Shown here one piece after another: positions 15,544-24,953 of a stretch of 64,000 bases of DNA; positions within the stretch are counted from its first letter, which is position 1; every line of letters starts with the position of its first letter. Location: assembly GCF_011759605.1 (NCBI RefSeq), contig NZ_JAAOYX010000001.1, forward strand, positions 868,001-932,000, written 5' to 3'. Made by a program: the position numbers and the translations under genes. The DNA comes from Luteibacter sp. SG786. Lineage in GTDB: Bacteria > Pseudomonadota > Gammaproteobacteria > Xanthomonadales > Rhodanobacteraceae. A model generated the notes under the pieces. The model was not told where the DNA came from and did not search any database. It saw only the letters and a list, made by a program, of their open reading frames with translations.

Positions 15544-17823
15544 ATGTTCCGTCGTCATCCGTTCAACGGTCGGAAGGCCATCTGTGCAGGTATCGCGCTG
15601 GCCTTGAGCATGCCTGTTCTGGTTCAGGCGCAGGACACACCCACCGCTGCGACCGGCGACTCGGCGACACAGGGAACGCACCCGGCGAAGTCTCACGAGC
15701 CCACCGATCTCACCGCGGTCACGGTTACCGCCAACAAGCGCAGCGAACGCGTGCAGGACGTGCCGATGGCAGTCTCCGCGTTGAACGGCGGCCAGCTCGA
15801 TCGCGAGAGCGCGCAGAGCTTCGCCGACTACGCGACCCGCGTGCCTGGCCTCAACACCGTCACCCTCGGCCCCGGCCAGACCCAGCTGACCCTGCGTGGT
15901 ATCACTTCCGGCTCGAATACGCCCAATGCGACCGTGGGCACTTACATCGACGACACGCCGTTCGGCTCGAGCACGGTGTATGCCGCCGGCGCCATGCTGA
16001 CGCCCGACATCGATCCCGACGACGTGGATCGCATCGAGGTGCTGCGTGGGCCGCAGGGCACGCTCTACGGTTCGAACACGCTCGGCGGCCTGGTGAAGTT
16101 CGTTACCACGCCGCCCGACAGCACCCGCTTCGCCGGTCGCGTGCAGGTGGGCGGCAGCAGCGTATCCCACGGCGGTGACGGCTTCGACACCCATGCGATG
16201 GTCAACCTGCCGCTGGTCAAGGACGAGCTCGCGCTACGAGTGAACGCGTTCGCCCGTCGCGATCCCGGTTACATCGACAACGTCGCGAACGGGCGCAAGG
16301 ACACCAACGACGCGAAGATTCGCGGCGGCCGCGCGCAGCTGCTGTGGACGCCGTCGAGCACCGTCTCGGTAAGGCTCGCGGCCCTGGCGCAGAACCTCGA
16401 CGGTGACGCCCTGGCGAACGCCGGCGTGCAGATCGATCCGGTCTCGCTGCGACCGATCTACGGCGACCTGCGCCAGTCGTTCGCGGTCGGCACCGGCAAG
16501 TTTGGCGTGCGCTACCGGCTCTACAGCGCCGACGTCAGTGCCGATTTCGGCTGGGCCACGCTGGTCTCGTCGACGAGCTACGGCAAGCTCGACAAACGCT
16601 CCGACACCGATACGACCTTCGCCTACGGCCCGCTGGTCAATCCGTTGCTGGGCCTGGACAACGGCGCCTATTCGATCAGCAACCCGATGGAGCTGAACAA
16701 GGTGACGCAGGAACTGCGCCTGCAGTCGGCCACCGACCAGGCCGTGGAGTGGCGCGCCGGTGTGTTCTTCACCCGCGAGCACACTACCAACGTTCAGGAC
16801 GTCAACGTTTTCGATGCCACCACCGGCGCCCCGATCGCGCTACCGGACACGGCGGGGCACGTCGCCGTGGGTCCGGCAAAGTTCAAGGAGTGGGCCGGTT
16901 ACGCGGACATAACCTGGCACGCCACGTCGCGCTTCGCCGTCACGGTGGGCGGGCGCTACAGCCACGACAGCACCGAGTTCCATGAGACCAGCTATGGCCT
17001 GCTCGCGCCCACGGCAGAGTTCACGCAGAAGAGCACGGACAAACCGTCGACGTATCTGGTCAATCCCACGTTCAAGTTCAACGACAACCTGATGGTCTAC
17101 GGACGCATCGCCTCCAGTTTCCGTCCGGGCGGTGCGAATACCTCGGTGCTGCCGGGTACGGACGCACCGAAGACCTTCGACCAGGACCGTCTGGTCAACT
17201 ACGAGCTGGGTCTCAAGAGCAGTTCGGAGGACAAGCGCTCGACGGTCGAGCTCGCTGCATTCCTGATCGACTGGAAGGACATCCAGCTCGCCGCGATCGC
17301 GGGTGGTGTGTCTTTCCTCAGTAACGGCGGCAAGGCGCGCAGCCGTGGCCTGGAGGCGAGCTGGAACTACGTGGCGGCCAATGGCCTGGTGTTCTCCACC
17401 AACGCCACATGGACACGTGCCGAATTGACCTCCGACACGCCGCCGGGCCTGTTCGGCCGTAAGGGCGACCGGCTGCCGTACGTGCCGAAGTTGAACGCGA
17501 ACGTCGGCATCGACTACGACTTCCCGATCGGCGAGGACTGGTCCGCCTTCGTCGGCGGCAGTTACCGCTACGTGGGCGATCGCGTTTCCGACTTCTCGAC
17601 CGAGGAGGGGCCGCGTTTCGCCATCCCCAGCTACAGCGCCGTGGACCTGCGCGCGGGCGTCTACGTGGGCGACTTCACCTTCAAGGCTTACGTCAAGAAC
17701 GTCTTCGACAAGCGCGGCGTATCGTCGATCGGCCCCGAGACGCTCGATCCACGCGCCTCGCCGTTCAGCGCGCGCTACATCGTGCCGCGCACGGTCGGCG
17801 TTTCCGCCAGCGTCGACTTCTGA
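15544..17823 (+). CDS. TonB-dependent outer-membrane receptor
   Basis: A 759-residue receptor. The signal peptide ends at VLVQAQD (about residue 30). A TonB-box-like stretch LTAVTVTANKRSERVQDVP comes next, then the plug domain (about residues 65-180) with VDRIEVLRGPQGTLYGSNTL, and a long barrel ending in aromatic Phe (VGVSASVDF), as in outer-membrane barrels. It takes up a ligand across the outer membrane using TonB energy. The ligand cannot be read from the sequence; position at the head of a peptide-catabolic operon suggests peptides or muropeptides, although receptors of this size also take siderophores. Start at the ATG after GAGGAAAG. Only 35 bp separate it from the next gene. Confidence 0.88.
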   Translation: MFRRHPFNGRKAICAGIALALSMPVLVQAQDTPTAATGDSATQGTHPAKSHEPTDLTAVTVTANKRSERVQDVPMAVSALNGGQLDRESAQSFADYATRVPGLNTVTLGPGQTQLTLRGITSGSNTPNATVGTYIDDTPFGSSTVYAAGAMLTPDIDPDDVDRIEVLRGPQGTLYGSNTLGGLVKFVTTPPDSTRFAGRVQVGGSSVSHGGDGFDTHAMVNLPLVKDELALRVNAFARRDPGYIDNVANGRKDTNDAKIRGGRAQLLWTPSSTVSVRLAALAQNLDGDALANAGVQIDPVSLRPIYGDLRQSFAVGTGKFGVRYRLYSADVSADFGWATLVSSTSYGKLDKRSDTDTTFAYGPLVNPLLGLDNGAYSISNPMELNKVTQELRLQSATDQAVEWRAGVFFTREHTTNVQDVNVFDATTGAPIALPDTAGHVAVGPAKFKEWAGYADITWHATSRFAVTVGGRYSHDSTEFHETSYGLLAPTAEFTQKSTDKPSTYLVNPTFKFNDNLMVYGRIASSFRPGGANTSVLPGTDAPKTFDQDRLVNYELGLKSSSEDKRSTVELAAFLIDWKDIQLAAIAGGVSFLSNGGKARSRGLEASWNYVAANGLVFSTNATWTRAELTSDTPPGLFGRKGDRLPYVPKLNANVGIDYDFPIGEDWSAFVGGSYRYVGDRVSDFSTEEGPRFAIPSYSAVDLRAGVYVGDFTFKAYVKNVFDKRGVSSIGPETLDPRASPFSARYIVPRTVGVSASVDF

Positions 17824-17858
17824 TCCATCGCCCGGCCACCGTTTCTCCTGGAGTCGCC

Positions 17859-19874
17859 ATGTCCCGCTTCGCTAGACGCCTGATGGCGTTGGCCCTCGCG
17901 TGCGCCGCCCTCGGCGTGCACGCGCAGGTGCCGTCGCTGCCCGCATCCGCCAGCTCCACGGCCGCGCCGGCGGCGGTCGCGACGCCCGCTGCCGTGCCGT
18001 CCACGCCCGACGCCTCGACGCCTGAGCTGAACGCCGAGGACCTGTCGCGTTTCTTCGACGGGCTCATCCCGTTCGCGCTTGAACGCGGCGACCTCGCCGG
18101 CGCCGTGGTCAGCGTGGTGAAGGATGGCGACGTACTGCTCGCACGCGGCTATGGCCGCGCGAACCTCGCCACGGGACAGGTGCCGTCGCCGGAGTCGTCG
18201 CTCTACCGTCCCGGCTCGATCTCCAAGCTGTTCACCTGGACCGCCGTCATGCAGCAGGTGGAGCAGGGCAAGCTCGACCTCGACGCCGACGTCAACCGCT
18301 ACCTCGACTTCGCCATTCCGCCGCGGGACGGCAAGCCCGTCACGCTGCGCCAGCTGATGACCCACACCGGCGGCTTCGAGGATACGGCCAGCGGCATGTT
18401 CCCGGCATCCGCGGCGGGTATCAATCTCGAGGCCTACCTGAAGTCGCACATGCCGCGACGCATCTACGACGCCGGTATGTATCCCGCGTATTCCAACTAC
18501 GGCTGCGGCCTCGCGGCGTACATCGTGCAGCGCGTGTCCGGCGAACGCTTCGAGAGCTACGTCGACCGGCACATCTTCCGGCCGCTGGGGATGCATCGGT
18601 CCACCTTCCTGCAACCGGTGCCGGCGGACCTCGAGCCGCTCCAGGCGATCGGCTACAAGACGGCCTCGGACGGCGTGCCGAAACCCTTCGAGATGATCAA
18701 TCCGGCGCCCGCCGGTGGGTTGAGCAGCACGGCCATGGACATGGCGCGCTTCATGATCGCTTATCTCGACGGCGGCGGTCGCGGCAGTGCGGCGATCCTG
18801 CGTCCGGAGACCGTGCGCCTGATGCACACGCGGCAGCACACCAATGCGCCCGGGCTCAACGGCATGGACCTCGGCTTCTACGACGAGGACCGCAATGGCC
18901 AGCGCATCGTCGGCCACGCGGGCGACCTCGACTATTTCCACTCCGATCTGCATCTGCTGCTCGATGCGCACGTGGGCATCTTCGTGTCCTTCAACAGCCT
19001 CGGCAACGAGGCGGGCGCGCACGTGGTGCGCAAGGAGATCCTGCGTCGCTTCCTCGATCGTTATTATCCGCAGCCGGCCAGGCACACGGCCGCGCTGCCG
19101 GACGCGGCCGGCGATGCGGCGAAGGTCGCCGGCTGGTATCGCTCGACGCGCCGCAACGACAGCGCCCTGCGCCTGTTCTACCTGCTCGGGCAGACGTCGG
19201 TGTCGCCGCAGCCCGATCACACGATTGTCGTCGATGCCTTCACCGACGCGGCCGGCGCCCCACTGCGCTGGCACGAAGTGGCACCGCTGGTCTATCGCGA
19301 CGCGGGCGACACCACATCGCTTCGATTCGTCGCCGACACGGACGGGAGCATCCGTTACTTCGCCACCGACGAGGAGGTGCCCGTCGCGGTCTTCCAGCGC
19401 ATCGGCGGTGCGGGGGCGCTCGGCTCGGTGCTGCTGTGGCTGTCGCTGTCCAGCCTGGTCGTGTTCGCCGCATGGTTCGCCTGGCCGATCGGCGCGTGGA
19501 CGCGTCGGCACTACCGTCGGTCGCTGCCGTTCGCGCCGCGTGCCGCACGATTCCGCCTCTATTCGCGGCTGGCCATCACAGTGCTGGCGCTGGAAATCGT
19601 CGGCTGGGCTGCCCTGTTGACCTACGTCCTCGCCAACGACGCCATCCCGCTGCTGCAGGGCGGTATCACGCCGGCGCTCTATGTCCTCTACGCGTGGGGC
19701 CTGCTCGCGCTGCTCGCGGTGGCGGTGATCGTCGCGCATGCGGTCGGTACCTGGCGGTCGCCGCGTCGCGGTCGATGGGTCCGCCTGGGCGAGGGTCTGC
19801 TCGCGCTTGGCGCGCTCTACCTCGCCTGGTTCATCGTCGCCTTCGGGCTGGTCAGTTTCAGTACGGCCTATTGA
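17859..19874 (+). CDS. S12-type serine hydrolase with C-terminal four-helix membrane domain (first paralogue)
   Basis: A 671-residue exported protein. Signal peptide MSRFARRLMALALACAALGV, then a Pro/Ala-rich spacer and a class C beta-lactamase-like domain. Ser120-x-x-Lys123 (PGSISKLFTW) is the nucleophile motif, Tyr211-x-Asn213 (YSN) the second, and GHAGD is in the place of the KTG/HxG motif. After a small beta domain, four predicted membrane helices follow (about residues 520-545, 565-590, 600-625, 635-660). Family members include D-Ala-D-Ala carboxypeptidases and D-aminopeptidases; activity on D-amino-acid peptides is inferred from the operon. Very similar to the protein at 26039-28027. The catalytic domain should face the periplasm. 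Confidence 0.85.
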   Translation: MSRFARRLMALALACAALGVHAQVPSLPASASSTAAPAAVATPAAVPSTPDASTPELNAEDLSRFFDGLIPFALERGDLAGAVVSVVKDGDVLLARGYGRANLATGQVPSPESSLYRPGSISKLFTWTAVMQQVEQGKLDLDADVNRYLDFAIPPRDGKPVTLRQLMTHTGGFEDTASGMFPASAAGINLEAYLKSHMPRRIYDAGMYPAYSNYGCGLAAYIVQRVSGERFESYVDRHIFRPLGMHRSTFLQPVPADLEPLQAIGYKTASDGVPKPFEMINPAPAGGLSSTAMDMARFMIAYLDGGGRGSAAILRPETVRLMHTRQHTNAPGLNGMDLGFYDEDRNGQRIVGHAGDLDYFHSDLHLLLDAHVGIFVSFNSLGNEAGAHVVRKEILRRFLDRYYPQPARHTAALPDAAGDAAKVAGWYRSTRRNDSALRLFYLLGQTSVSPQPDHTIVVDAFTDAAGAPLRWHEVAPLVYRDAGDTTSLRFVADTDGSIRYFATDEEVPVAVFQRIGGAGALGSVLLWLSLSSLVVFAAWFAWPIGAWTRRHYRRSLPFAPRAARFRLYSRLAITVLALEIVGWAALLTYVLANDAIPLLQGGITPALYVLYAWGLLALLAVAVIVAHAVGTWRSPRRGRWVRLGEGLLALGALYLAWFIVAFGLVSFSTAY

Positions 19875-19906
19875 CCATGGCCGCCTACGCACCTGCGGGA
19901 TTCCCC

Positions 19907-20995
19907 ATGAACGAAAGCGCGCCGTCGCGTTTGTCCCTTTCCATCGAGACCAAGAGCTGGCCGCTGGAAGTGCCGTTTGCGATCACCGGGTACACCTTCC
20001 ATTCCTTCGATGCCGTGATTGTGACCCTGACCGACGAGCACGGTCATCGCGGCATCGGCGAAGGCCTCGGTGTGTACTACCTGGGCGACGTACCGCCGAC
20101 CATGATCGAGCAGATCGAGGGCGCTCGCGAGCGCATCGAGGCCGGCATCTCCCGCGAGCAACTGCTCGACGTGCTGCCGCGCGGCGGTGCCCGCAACGCA
20201 GTGGACTGTGCGCTATGGGACCTCGAGGCCAAGCGGGCCGGCAAGCCGGTCTGGGCGCTCATCGAGGGCCAGGCGAAGCCGCATGCGCTGACGACCACGT
20301 TCACCCTCAGTGCGGGCGAGCCGGCGACCATGGCCGAGGTCGCCCGGCGCTTCGTCTCAGCGGAACCGCCGTCCGCCGCGGCGCGAGCCGCGGCGAAGAG
20401 CAACGCCGATCTCATCCATGGCGCGCGTGCCCTGAAGCTCAAGCTTACCGACGACGCGCGCAACGCGGAGCGGGTGCGCGCCGTGCGCGCGGCGGCGCCC
20501 GAAGCGCGGATCATCGTAGACGCCAACCAGGGTTTCACCGTCGAGTCGTTCCGCGCGCTCCTACCTGCATTTCAGGAGACGGGCGTCGAGCTGGTGGAGC
20601 AACCGTTTCCCACCGATCGCGACGAATGGCTGTTCGGACTCGACAGTCCGATCCCCCTGGCCGCGGACGAAAGCGTGCAGGACCGCCACGACCTGGAGAA
20701 GATGGTCGGCCTGGTCCAGGTGATCAACATCAAGCTGGACAAGTGCGGTGGTCTCACCGAGGCGCTGGCGATCGTCGAGCGCGGTCGCGCGCTCGGCTTC
20801 GACCTGATGGTGGGCAACATGTCCGGCTCGTCGTGGTCGATGGCGCCCGCCTTCATCGTGGGCCAGCATTGCCGTGTGGTCGATCTCGACGGTCCGCTCT
20901 ACCTGAGCGAAGACCGCGATCCCGCCGTGCGCTATGCCGACGGTATGATCGATTGCGCCGACGAGGTGTGGGGCAACGGGCGGGAGACGATCTGA
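19907..20995 (+). CDS. Dipeptide epimerase, enolase superfamily (DgcA/YcjG-like)
   Basis: A 362-residue member of the muconate-lactonizing-enzyme subgroup. All catalytic positions are present: Lys177-x-Lys179 (KLKLTDD), metal ligands Asp205 (VDANQGF), Glu231 (VEQPF) and Asp254 (AADES), and Lys276 (NIKLDK) on the opposite face. A Lys on each face is the signature of 1,1-proton transfer, i.e. epimerase or racemase activity. Known relatives epimerise L-Ala-D/L-Glu; DgcA of marine bacteria acts with a DUF1611 partner on N-acetyl-D-glutamate. Both fit, since a DUF1611 gene is in the same operon. The ATG at 19907 is chosen for its GCGGGA ribosome site; 19877 is an alternative. Its stop overlaps the next start (TGATG). 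Confidence 0.88.
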   Translation: MNESAPSRLSLSIETKSWPLEVPFAITGYTFHSFDAVIVTLTDEHGHRGIGEGLGVYYLGDVPPTMIEQIEGARERIEAGISREQLLDVLPRGGARNAVDCALWDLEAKRAGKPVWALIEGQAKPHALTTTFTLSAGEPATMAEVARRFVSAEPPSAAARAAAKSNADLIHGARALKLKLTDDARNAERVRAVRAAAPEARIIVDANQGFTVESFRALLPAFQETGVELVEQPFPTDRDEWLFGLDSPIPLAADESVQDRHDLEKMVGLVQVINIKLDKCGGLTEALAIVERGRALGFDLMVGNMSGSSWSMAPAFIVGQHCRVVDLDGPLYLSEDRDPAVRYADGMIDCADEVWGNGRETI

Positions 20996-22311
20996 TGAAC
21001 ATCGCGTTCCCCGCGGGGAAGAGCTGGTTTGGCCACCCTCGCGGGTTGACCGTGCTCTTCCTGACCGAGATGTGGGAGATGTTCTCCTTCTACGGCATGC
21101 GGGCGATCCTGGTCTATTACATGACCAAGCACCTGGTCATGGACCAGGGCTACGCATCGCTGGTGTACGGCACCTACGCCGCGTTCGCGTATTTCACCCC
21201 GGTCGCCGGCGGCTGGGTGGCCGACCGCTGGCTGGGCAAGCGCAATGCCGTCATCATCGGCGGCTCGACGATGGCCCTGGGTCATTTCCTGATGACCTTC
21301 GAGCCTTCATTCTTCGCCGCGCTGGTCCTGATCGCGCTGGGCAACGGCCTGTTCCTGCCCAGCCTGGCGAGCCAGATCGAAGGTCTTTATCGCGACGGCG
21401 ACGAGCGCAGCAAGACCGCATACAACGTCTACTACGTCGGCATCAATCTCGGCGGCTTCATGGCGCCGCTGGTCTGCGGGACGCTAGGCGAAGTCTACGG
21501 CTGGCACTACGGCTTCGCCGCAGCGGGGGTGGGCATGCTGCTGTCCCTGGTCATCTATCTGGCCGGCGCCCGCTACCTGCCGGCGGAACCGCGCCGCGCC
21601 GTGCTGCCTGCATCCGCGCGTCGCCCCGTCGACCGCGCGGTGCGCGAGCGCTTCGCGCTGCTGATCGCGATCGCCGCCATCGTTGTCGTGTTCCGTGGCG
21701 CGTACGAGCAGAACGGCAATACCTTGCCGCTGTGGATCGATACGGGCGTCGATCGCCGTCTCAGCGACGCCTGGTCCTTTCCTATGACCTGGTTCCAATC
21801 GATCAACTCGCTGGCCGTGTTCGCCTTCACCCCTTTCCTTGTCGCGTACTGGGTGCGCAAGGCGAAGCGGGGCAGGGAGACGCCGCTGTTGCGACGGATG
21901 GCCTTCGGCGCCGCCATCGTCGCGGCCTCGTTCATCGCCCTCGGTGTGCTGGCGGCATGGCACGAGAGCCAGGGCTTGCGGGTGAGCTGGGTCTGGGTAT
22001 TCGCCTGGTTCGTGGTGTTCACCATCGGCGAACTGCACATCCTGCCGGTGGGCCTGGCGCTCTTCGGTCGCCTGGCACCGGAGGGATTCCGCGCCACCAG
22101 CATCGCCACGTGGTTCTTCGCCGGGTTCTTCGGCAACCTGCTGGCGGGTGGCCTGGGCACGCTGTGGAGCCGGATGGGTCACGGCGGCTTCTTCGTCCTG
22201 ATGGGGTGCTTCGCCGGCGCGTCCGGCTTGCTGCTTCACCTGCTCGGGAGCAGGGTGGGCGACGTCGGACGCCATCGCGATCCTGCATATCCGGTGGTCG
22301 GTGCACGTTGA
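20995..22311 (+). CDS. POT/PTR2-family proton-dependent peptide symporter
   Basis: A 438-residue inner-membrane transporter with about 12 helices. The first helix carries the family motif ExWExFSFYGMR (TEMWEMFSFYGMRA), whose Glu and Tyr/Arg residues couple protons and bind peptide. The later FAPLVC...YGWHYGFAAAGVGM-type and GEL.ILPVGL segments (FTIGELHILPVGLALFG) are also standard for POT proteins. It imports di- and tripeptides. It starts inside the stop of the epimerase (TGATG), so the two are probably translationally coupled, which supports a dipeptide as the epimerase substrate. The regulator gene begins 10 bp downstream. Confidence 0.93.
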   Translation: MNIAFPAGKSWFGHPRGLTVLFLTEMWEMFSFYGMRAILVYYMTKHLVMDQGYASLVYGTYAAFAYFTPVAGGWVADRWLGKRNAVIIGGSTMALGHFLMTFEPSFFAALVLIALGNGLFLPSLASQIEGLYRDGDERSKTAYNVYYVGINLGGFMAPLVCGTLGEVYGWHYGFAAAGVGMLLSLVIYLAGARYLPAEPRRAVLPASARRPVDRAVRERFALLIAIAAIVVVFRGAYEQNGNTLPLWIDTGVDRRLSDAWSFPMTWFQSINSLAVFAFTPFLVAYWVRKAKRGRETPLLRRMAFGAAIVAASFIALGVLAAWHESQGLRVSWVWVFAWFVVFTIGELHILPVGLALFGRLAPEGFRATSIATWFFAGFFGNLLAGGLGTLWSRMGHGGFFVLMGCFAGASGLLLHLLGSRVGDVGRHRDPAYPVVGAR

Positions 22312-22321
22312 GAGAATCCAG

Positions 22322-23242
22322 ATGATCGAAGAGCTGCAGAAGACCTTGAAGAGCCGGTGGGAGACGTTCACTCCCTCCGAGCAGAAGATTGCCACCTACC
22401 TGCTGCAGAACATCGGCGGGATCGCCTTCGAAACCGCGGCCTCGCTGGCACGGCACATCGGGGTCAGCCCGATGACCGTCGGTCGCTTCCTGCGCAACCT
22501 CGGCTACGAGGGTCTGAACGAGCTGAAGGACGACCTGCGTGGCGAGGCGCCGTGGCTGCCGCTGTACAAGACGCCGGATCACCTCGCGGACGCGTCGCTG
22601 TCGGAAGGCCTGCAAGCCGAGATCCGCGACCTGACCAGCGTCCACGCGCTCGCGCATACCCAGGAGTGGGCGGCCATCGTCGACCTGCTGGTGAAAGCCC
22701 AGCGGATCTCCGTCGCCAGCTTCCACCACGGCCGTTTCCTGGGCCTTGGCTTCGCAAACCTGCTTCAGCACGTCAGGCCGTGCACGCGTTTTGTCGAAGG
22801 CTCCGATGGCGCCTACATCGACGTACTGCTCGACGCGAAGCCGGGCGATTGCCTTGTGCTGATCGACTTCCGTCGCTACTACCGGCATTTCCGCCTCCTT
22901 GCCGAGGAGGCGGCGACGCGCGGCATTCCGCTGGTGATCATTACCGACTCGCAGTGCTACTGGGCCCGCAAGCTGACCGACCACGTGCTGATGATTCCCA
23001 TCGACGAGGCGCGCGCGTGGCACAACTTCGGCCCGGCGATGAGCCTGCTCAGCCTGTTGATCGGCGCGATCGCGCGACGGCAGGAGCAGTCCGGCATGTT
23101 CGAGCGCATCGACCGGATCACGCGCCTGCGCCAGAGCTTCGCCGGCTACCTCGAAGCGCCGACGCTCGACGACCGGCCGGCCGGCAAGGCGGCGAGCGGA
23201 CGCAAGAACACGGCGGGCAAGCTTCGAGCCAAACGATCCTGA
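22322..23242 (+). CDS. MurR/RpiR-family transcriptional regulator
   Basis: A 306-residue regulator. The N-terminal HTH_6 domain (about residues 1-75) shows LTPSEQ-like FTPSEQKIATYLLQN and the recognition region ASLARHIGVSPMTVGRFLRNLG. The C-terminal SIS domain (about 110-260) binds a phosphosugar or sugar acid in known members; here it has ISVASFHHGR and GDCLVLIDFRRYYRH. E. coli MurR responds to MurNAc-6-phosphate, which links the family with peptidoglycan recycling. The ATG at 22322 is chosen because GAGAGA precedes it at good spacing; a GTG at 22301 is inside the preceding gene. Likely controls its own operon through the dyad at 15453-15495 (inference). It ends in a Lys/Arg-rich tail of unknown use. 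Confidence 0.88.
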   Translation: MIEELQKTLKSRWETFTPSEQKIATYLLQNIGGIAFETAASLARHIGVSPMTVGRFLRNLGYEGLNELKDDLRGEAPWLPLYKTPDHLADASLSEGLQAEIRDLTSVHALAHTQEWAAIVDLLVKAQRISVASFHHGRFLGLGFANLLQHVRPCTRFVEGSDGAYIDVLLDAKPGDCLVLIDFRRYYRHFRLLAEEAATRGIPLVIITDSQCYWARKLTDHVLMIPIDEARAWHNFGPAMSLLSLLIGAIARRQEQSGMFERIDRITRLRQSFAGYLEAPTLDDRPAGKAASGRKNTAGKLRAKRS

Positions 23243-23286
23243 CCGTAGGGCGCGCGGTCCATCGAAAGAACGAGAAGGGGAGACTG

Positions 23287-24930
23287 ATGTTCCGACAGCC
23301 CGCATCCGGCCCGATCCGGCCGCTCCACGCCCTGACCCTGGGCGGTGCCTTGTGTGCCGCCCTCGCCATGGCGCCCGCGCTCGCCGACGAACGCGCTCCG
23401 GCCGCGACGGCGCTGCAACGGGACGCCACGCCGCTGGACGATTACGTCGCCCGCGCAATGCGCACCTTCGACACGCCCGGCGTCGCCATCGCCGTGGTCG
23501 AGGGCGACCGCATCGCCACGCACACCTACGGCGTGCGCACGCTCGGCGCCGCCGGAGCGGTCGGCCCGCATACGCTGTTTCCGATCGGCTCGAACACCAA
23601 GGCGTTCACCGCCGCGGCACTGGCGATCCTCGTCGACGACGGCAAGCTGGCCTGGGACGATCGCGTGGCCGACCACGTCGCCGGCTTCCGCATGTACGAC
23701 GGCTTCGCCTCGCAGATGACGATCACCGACCTGCTCGTGCACAACAGTGGGCTGGGCAAGGGGCAGGGCGACCTCATGCTGTTTCCCAGCACGGATCGCA
23801 CGCGGGCGGAGCTGACCCGTTCGATGCGCTTCCTCAAGCCGGAGCATTCGTTCCGTGCCAGCTACGACTACGACAACGTGTTGTACGTCGTCGCCGGACA
23901 ACTGGTCCAGGACGTCACCGGGCAGACCTGGGAAGCGACGCTGCGCCGGCGCATCCTCGAACCGCTGGGCATGCGCGACACGCAGACCGACGTAGACACG
24001 CCGGTGGCCGACCAGGTCGGCCTGCACGGCAAGAACAGCACGCCGATCCGCGGTGTCGGCCCGACCGCGGTGCTCAAGACAGTGCTCTCGGGCACCACGT
24101 TCTCGCCCGCGGGCGGACTGCGCAGCAGCGCGGCGGACATGGGGCTGTGGCTCAGGGCGCTGCTGCGCGACGGTGTCATCGACGACCAGCGGCGCCTGTT
24201 CAGCGCGGACGCGGCAAAGGCACTGGTGACGCCGCATACGGTGATCGACGAGCCGGCCCCGCCCGGGCCGCTCGCGCTCGCCCATCCGCTGTTCAACGCC
24301 TATGCGCTTGGGTTGGAAGTCGGCGACTACCGCGGGCACAAGGTGATCACTCACCTCGGCGGCGTACTCGGCGCCTACTCGGTGACGATGATCATTCCGG
24401 AAAGGAAGGTCGCCTTCGCCGTGATGGTGAACGCCGAGGACGCGGGCACGTTGTTCTCCCTCCGCGAGCATCTGCTCGACACGTACCTGGGCCTGGACTC
24501 GCCGGACTGGATCGGGACGTACAAGCAATTCTTCGATGCCAGTCATGCCGAGGCCGCGGCTGCCCTGAAGAAACGCGAGGCCGAGACGCATCCGGAGCGC
24601 GGCCCGTCGCTCGCCGTCGACCGCTACGTCGGTGTCTACCGCGATCCCTGGTACGGCACGGCTACGCTTTCGCGCGACCCTAAGAAGGCCGGCGAACTGC
24701 GCATCCGTTTCGACCGCACGCCGGGCCTCGAAGGGCGACTGGTCCATGTGCAGTACGACACCTTCCGCACGGTCTGGGACATGCCCGACGTGGAAAACGC
24801 GTTCGTCACCTTTGCCCTGACCCCGGAGGGCGGCATCGAGCGGATGAGCATGGCGCCCGTGTCGCCGACCGCCGATTTCAGCTGGGACTATCGCGATCTG
24901 CATTTCACCCCGGCGGCAAAAGCCCGCTGA
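23287..24930 (+). CDS. S12-type serine hydrolase with C-terminal DUF3471-like domain
   Basis: A 547-residue exported enzyme. Signal peptide up to about ALADERA (residue 35). Catalytic motifs are Ser102-x-x-Lys105 (IGSNTKAFT), Tyr195-x-Asn197 (YDN) and HLGG near residue 357. A C-terminal beta-rich domain (about residues 440-545, with YVGVYRDPWYGTATL) is of the type often found after such hydrolases. It lacks the membrane helices of the two other hydrolases in the operon and is only distantly similar to them, so it probably has a different specificity. GGGGAG lies 5 bases before the start. Substrate not known; a D-specific peptidase is the favoured inference from context. Confidence 0.85.
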   Translation: MFRQPASGPIRPLHALTLGGALCAALAMAPALADERAPAATALQRDATPLDDYVARAMRTFDTPGVAIAVVEGDRIATHTYGVRTLGAAGAVGPHTLFPIGSNTKAFTAAALAILVDDGKLAWDDRVADHVAGFRMYDGFASQMTITDLLVHNSGLGKGQGDLMLFPSTDRTRAELTRSMRFLKPEHSFRASYDYDNVLYVVAGQLVQDVTGQTWEATLRRRILEPLGMRDTQTDVDTPVADQVGLHGKNSTPIRGVGPTAVLKTVLSGTTFSPAGGLRSSAADMGLWLRALLRDGVIDDQRRLFSADAAKALVTPHTVIDEPAPPGPLALAHPLFNAYALGLEVGDYRGHKVITHLGGVLGAYSVTMIIPERKVAFAVMVNAEDAGTLFSLREHLLDTYLGLDSPDWIGTYKQFFDASHAEAAAALKKREAETHPERGPSLAVDRYVGVYRDPWYGTATLSRDPKKAGELRIRFDRTPGLEGRLVHVQYDTFRTVWDMPDVENAFVTFALTPEGGIERMSMAPVSPTADFSWDYRDLHFTPAAKAR

Positions 24931-24953
24931 TCCCTTCGAGGAATCCGCTTCCC

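Noticed and set aside
17775-19892. Long open frame antisense to the first membrane-anchored hydrolase
   Set aside because: No recognisable motif, Arg/His/Gln-rich composition typical of antisense frames, and full overlap with a well-supported gene.
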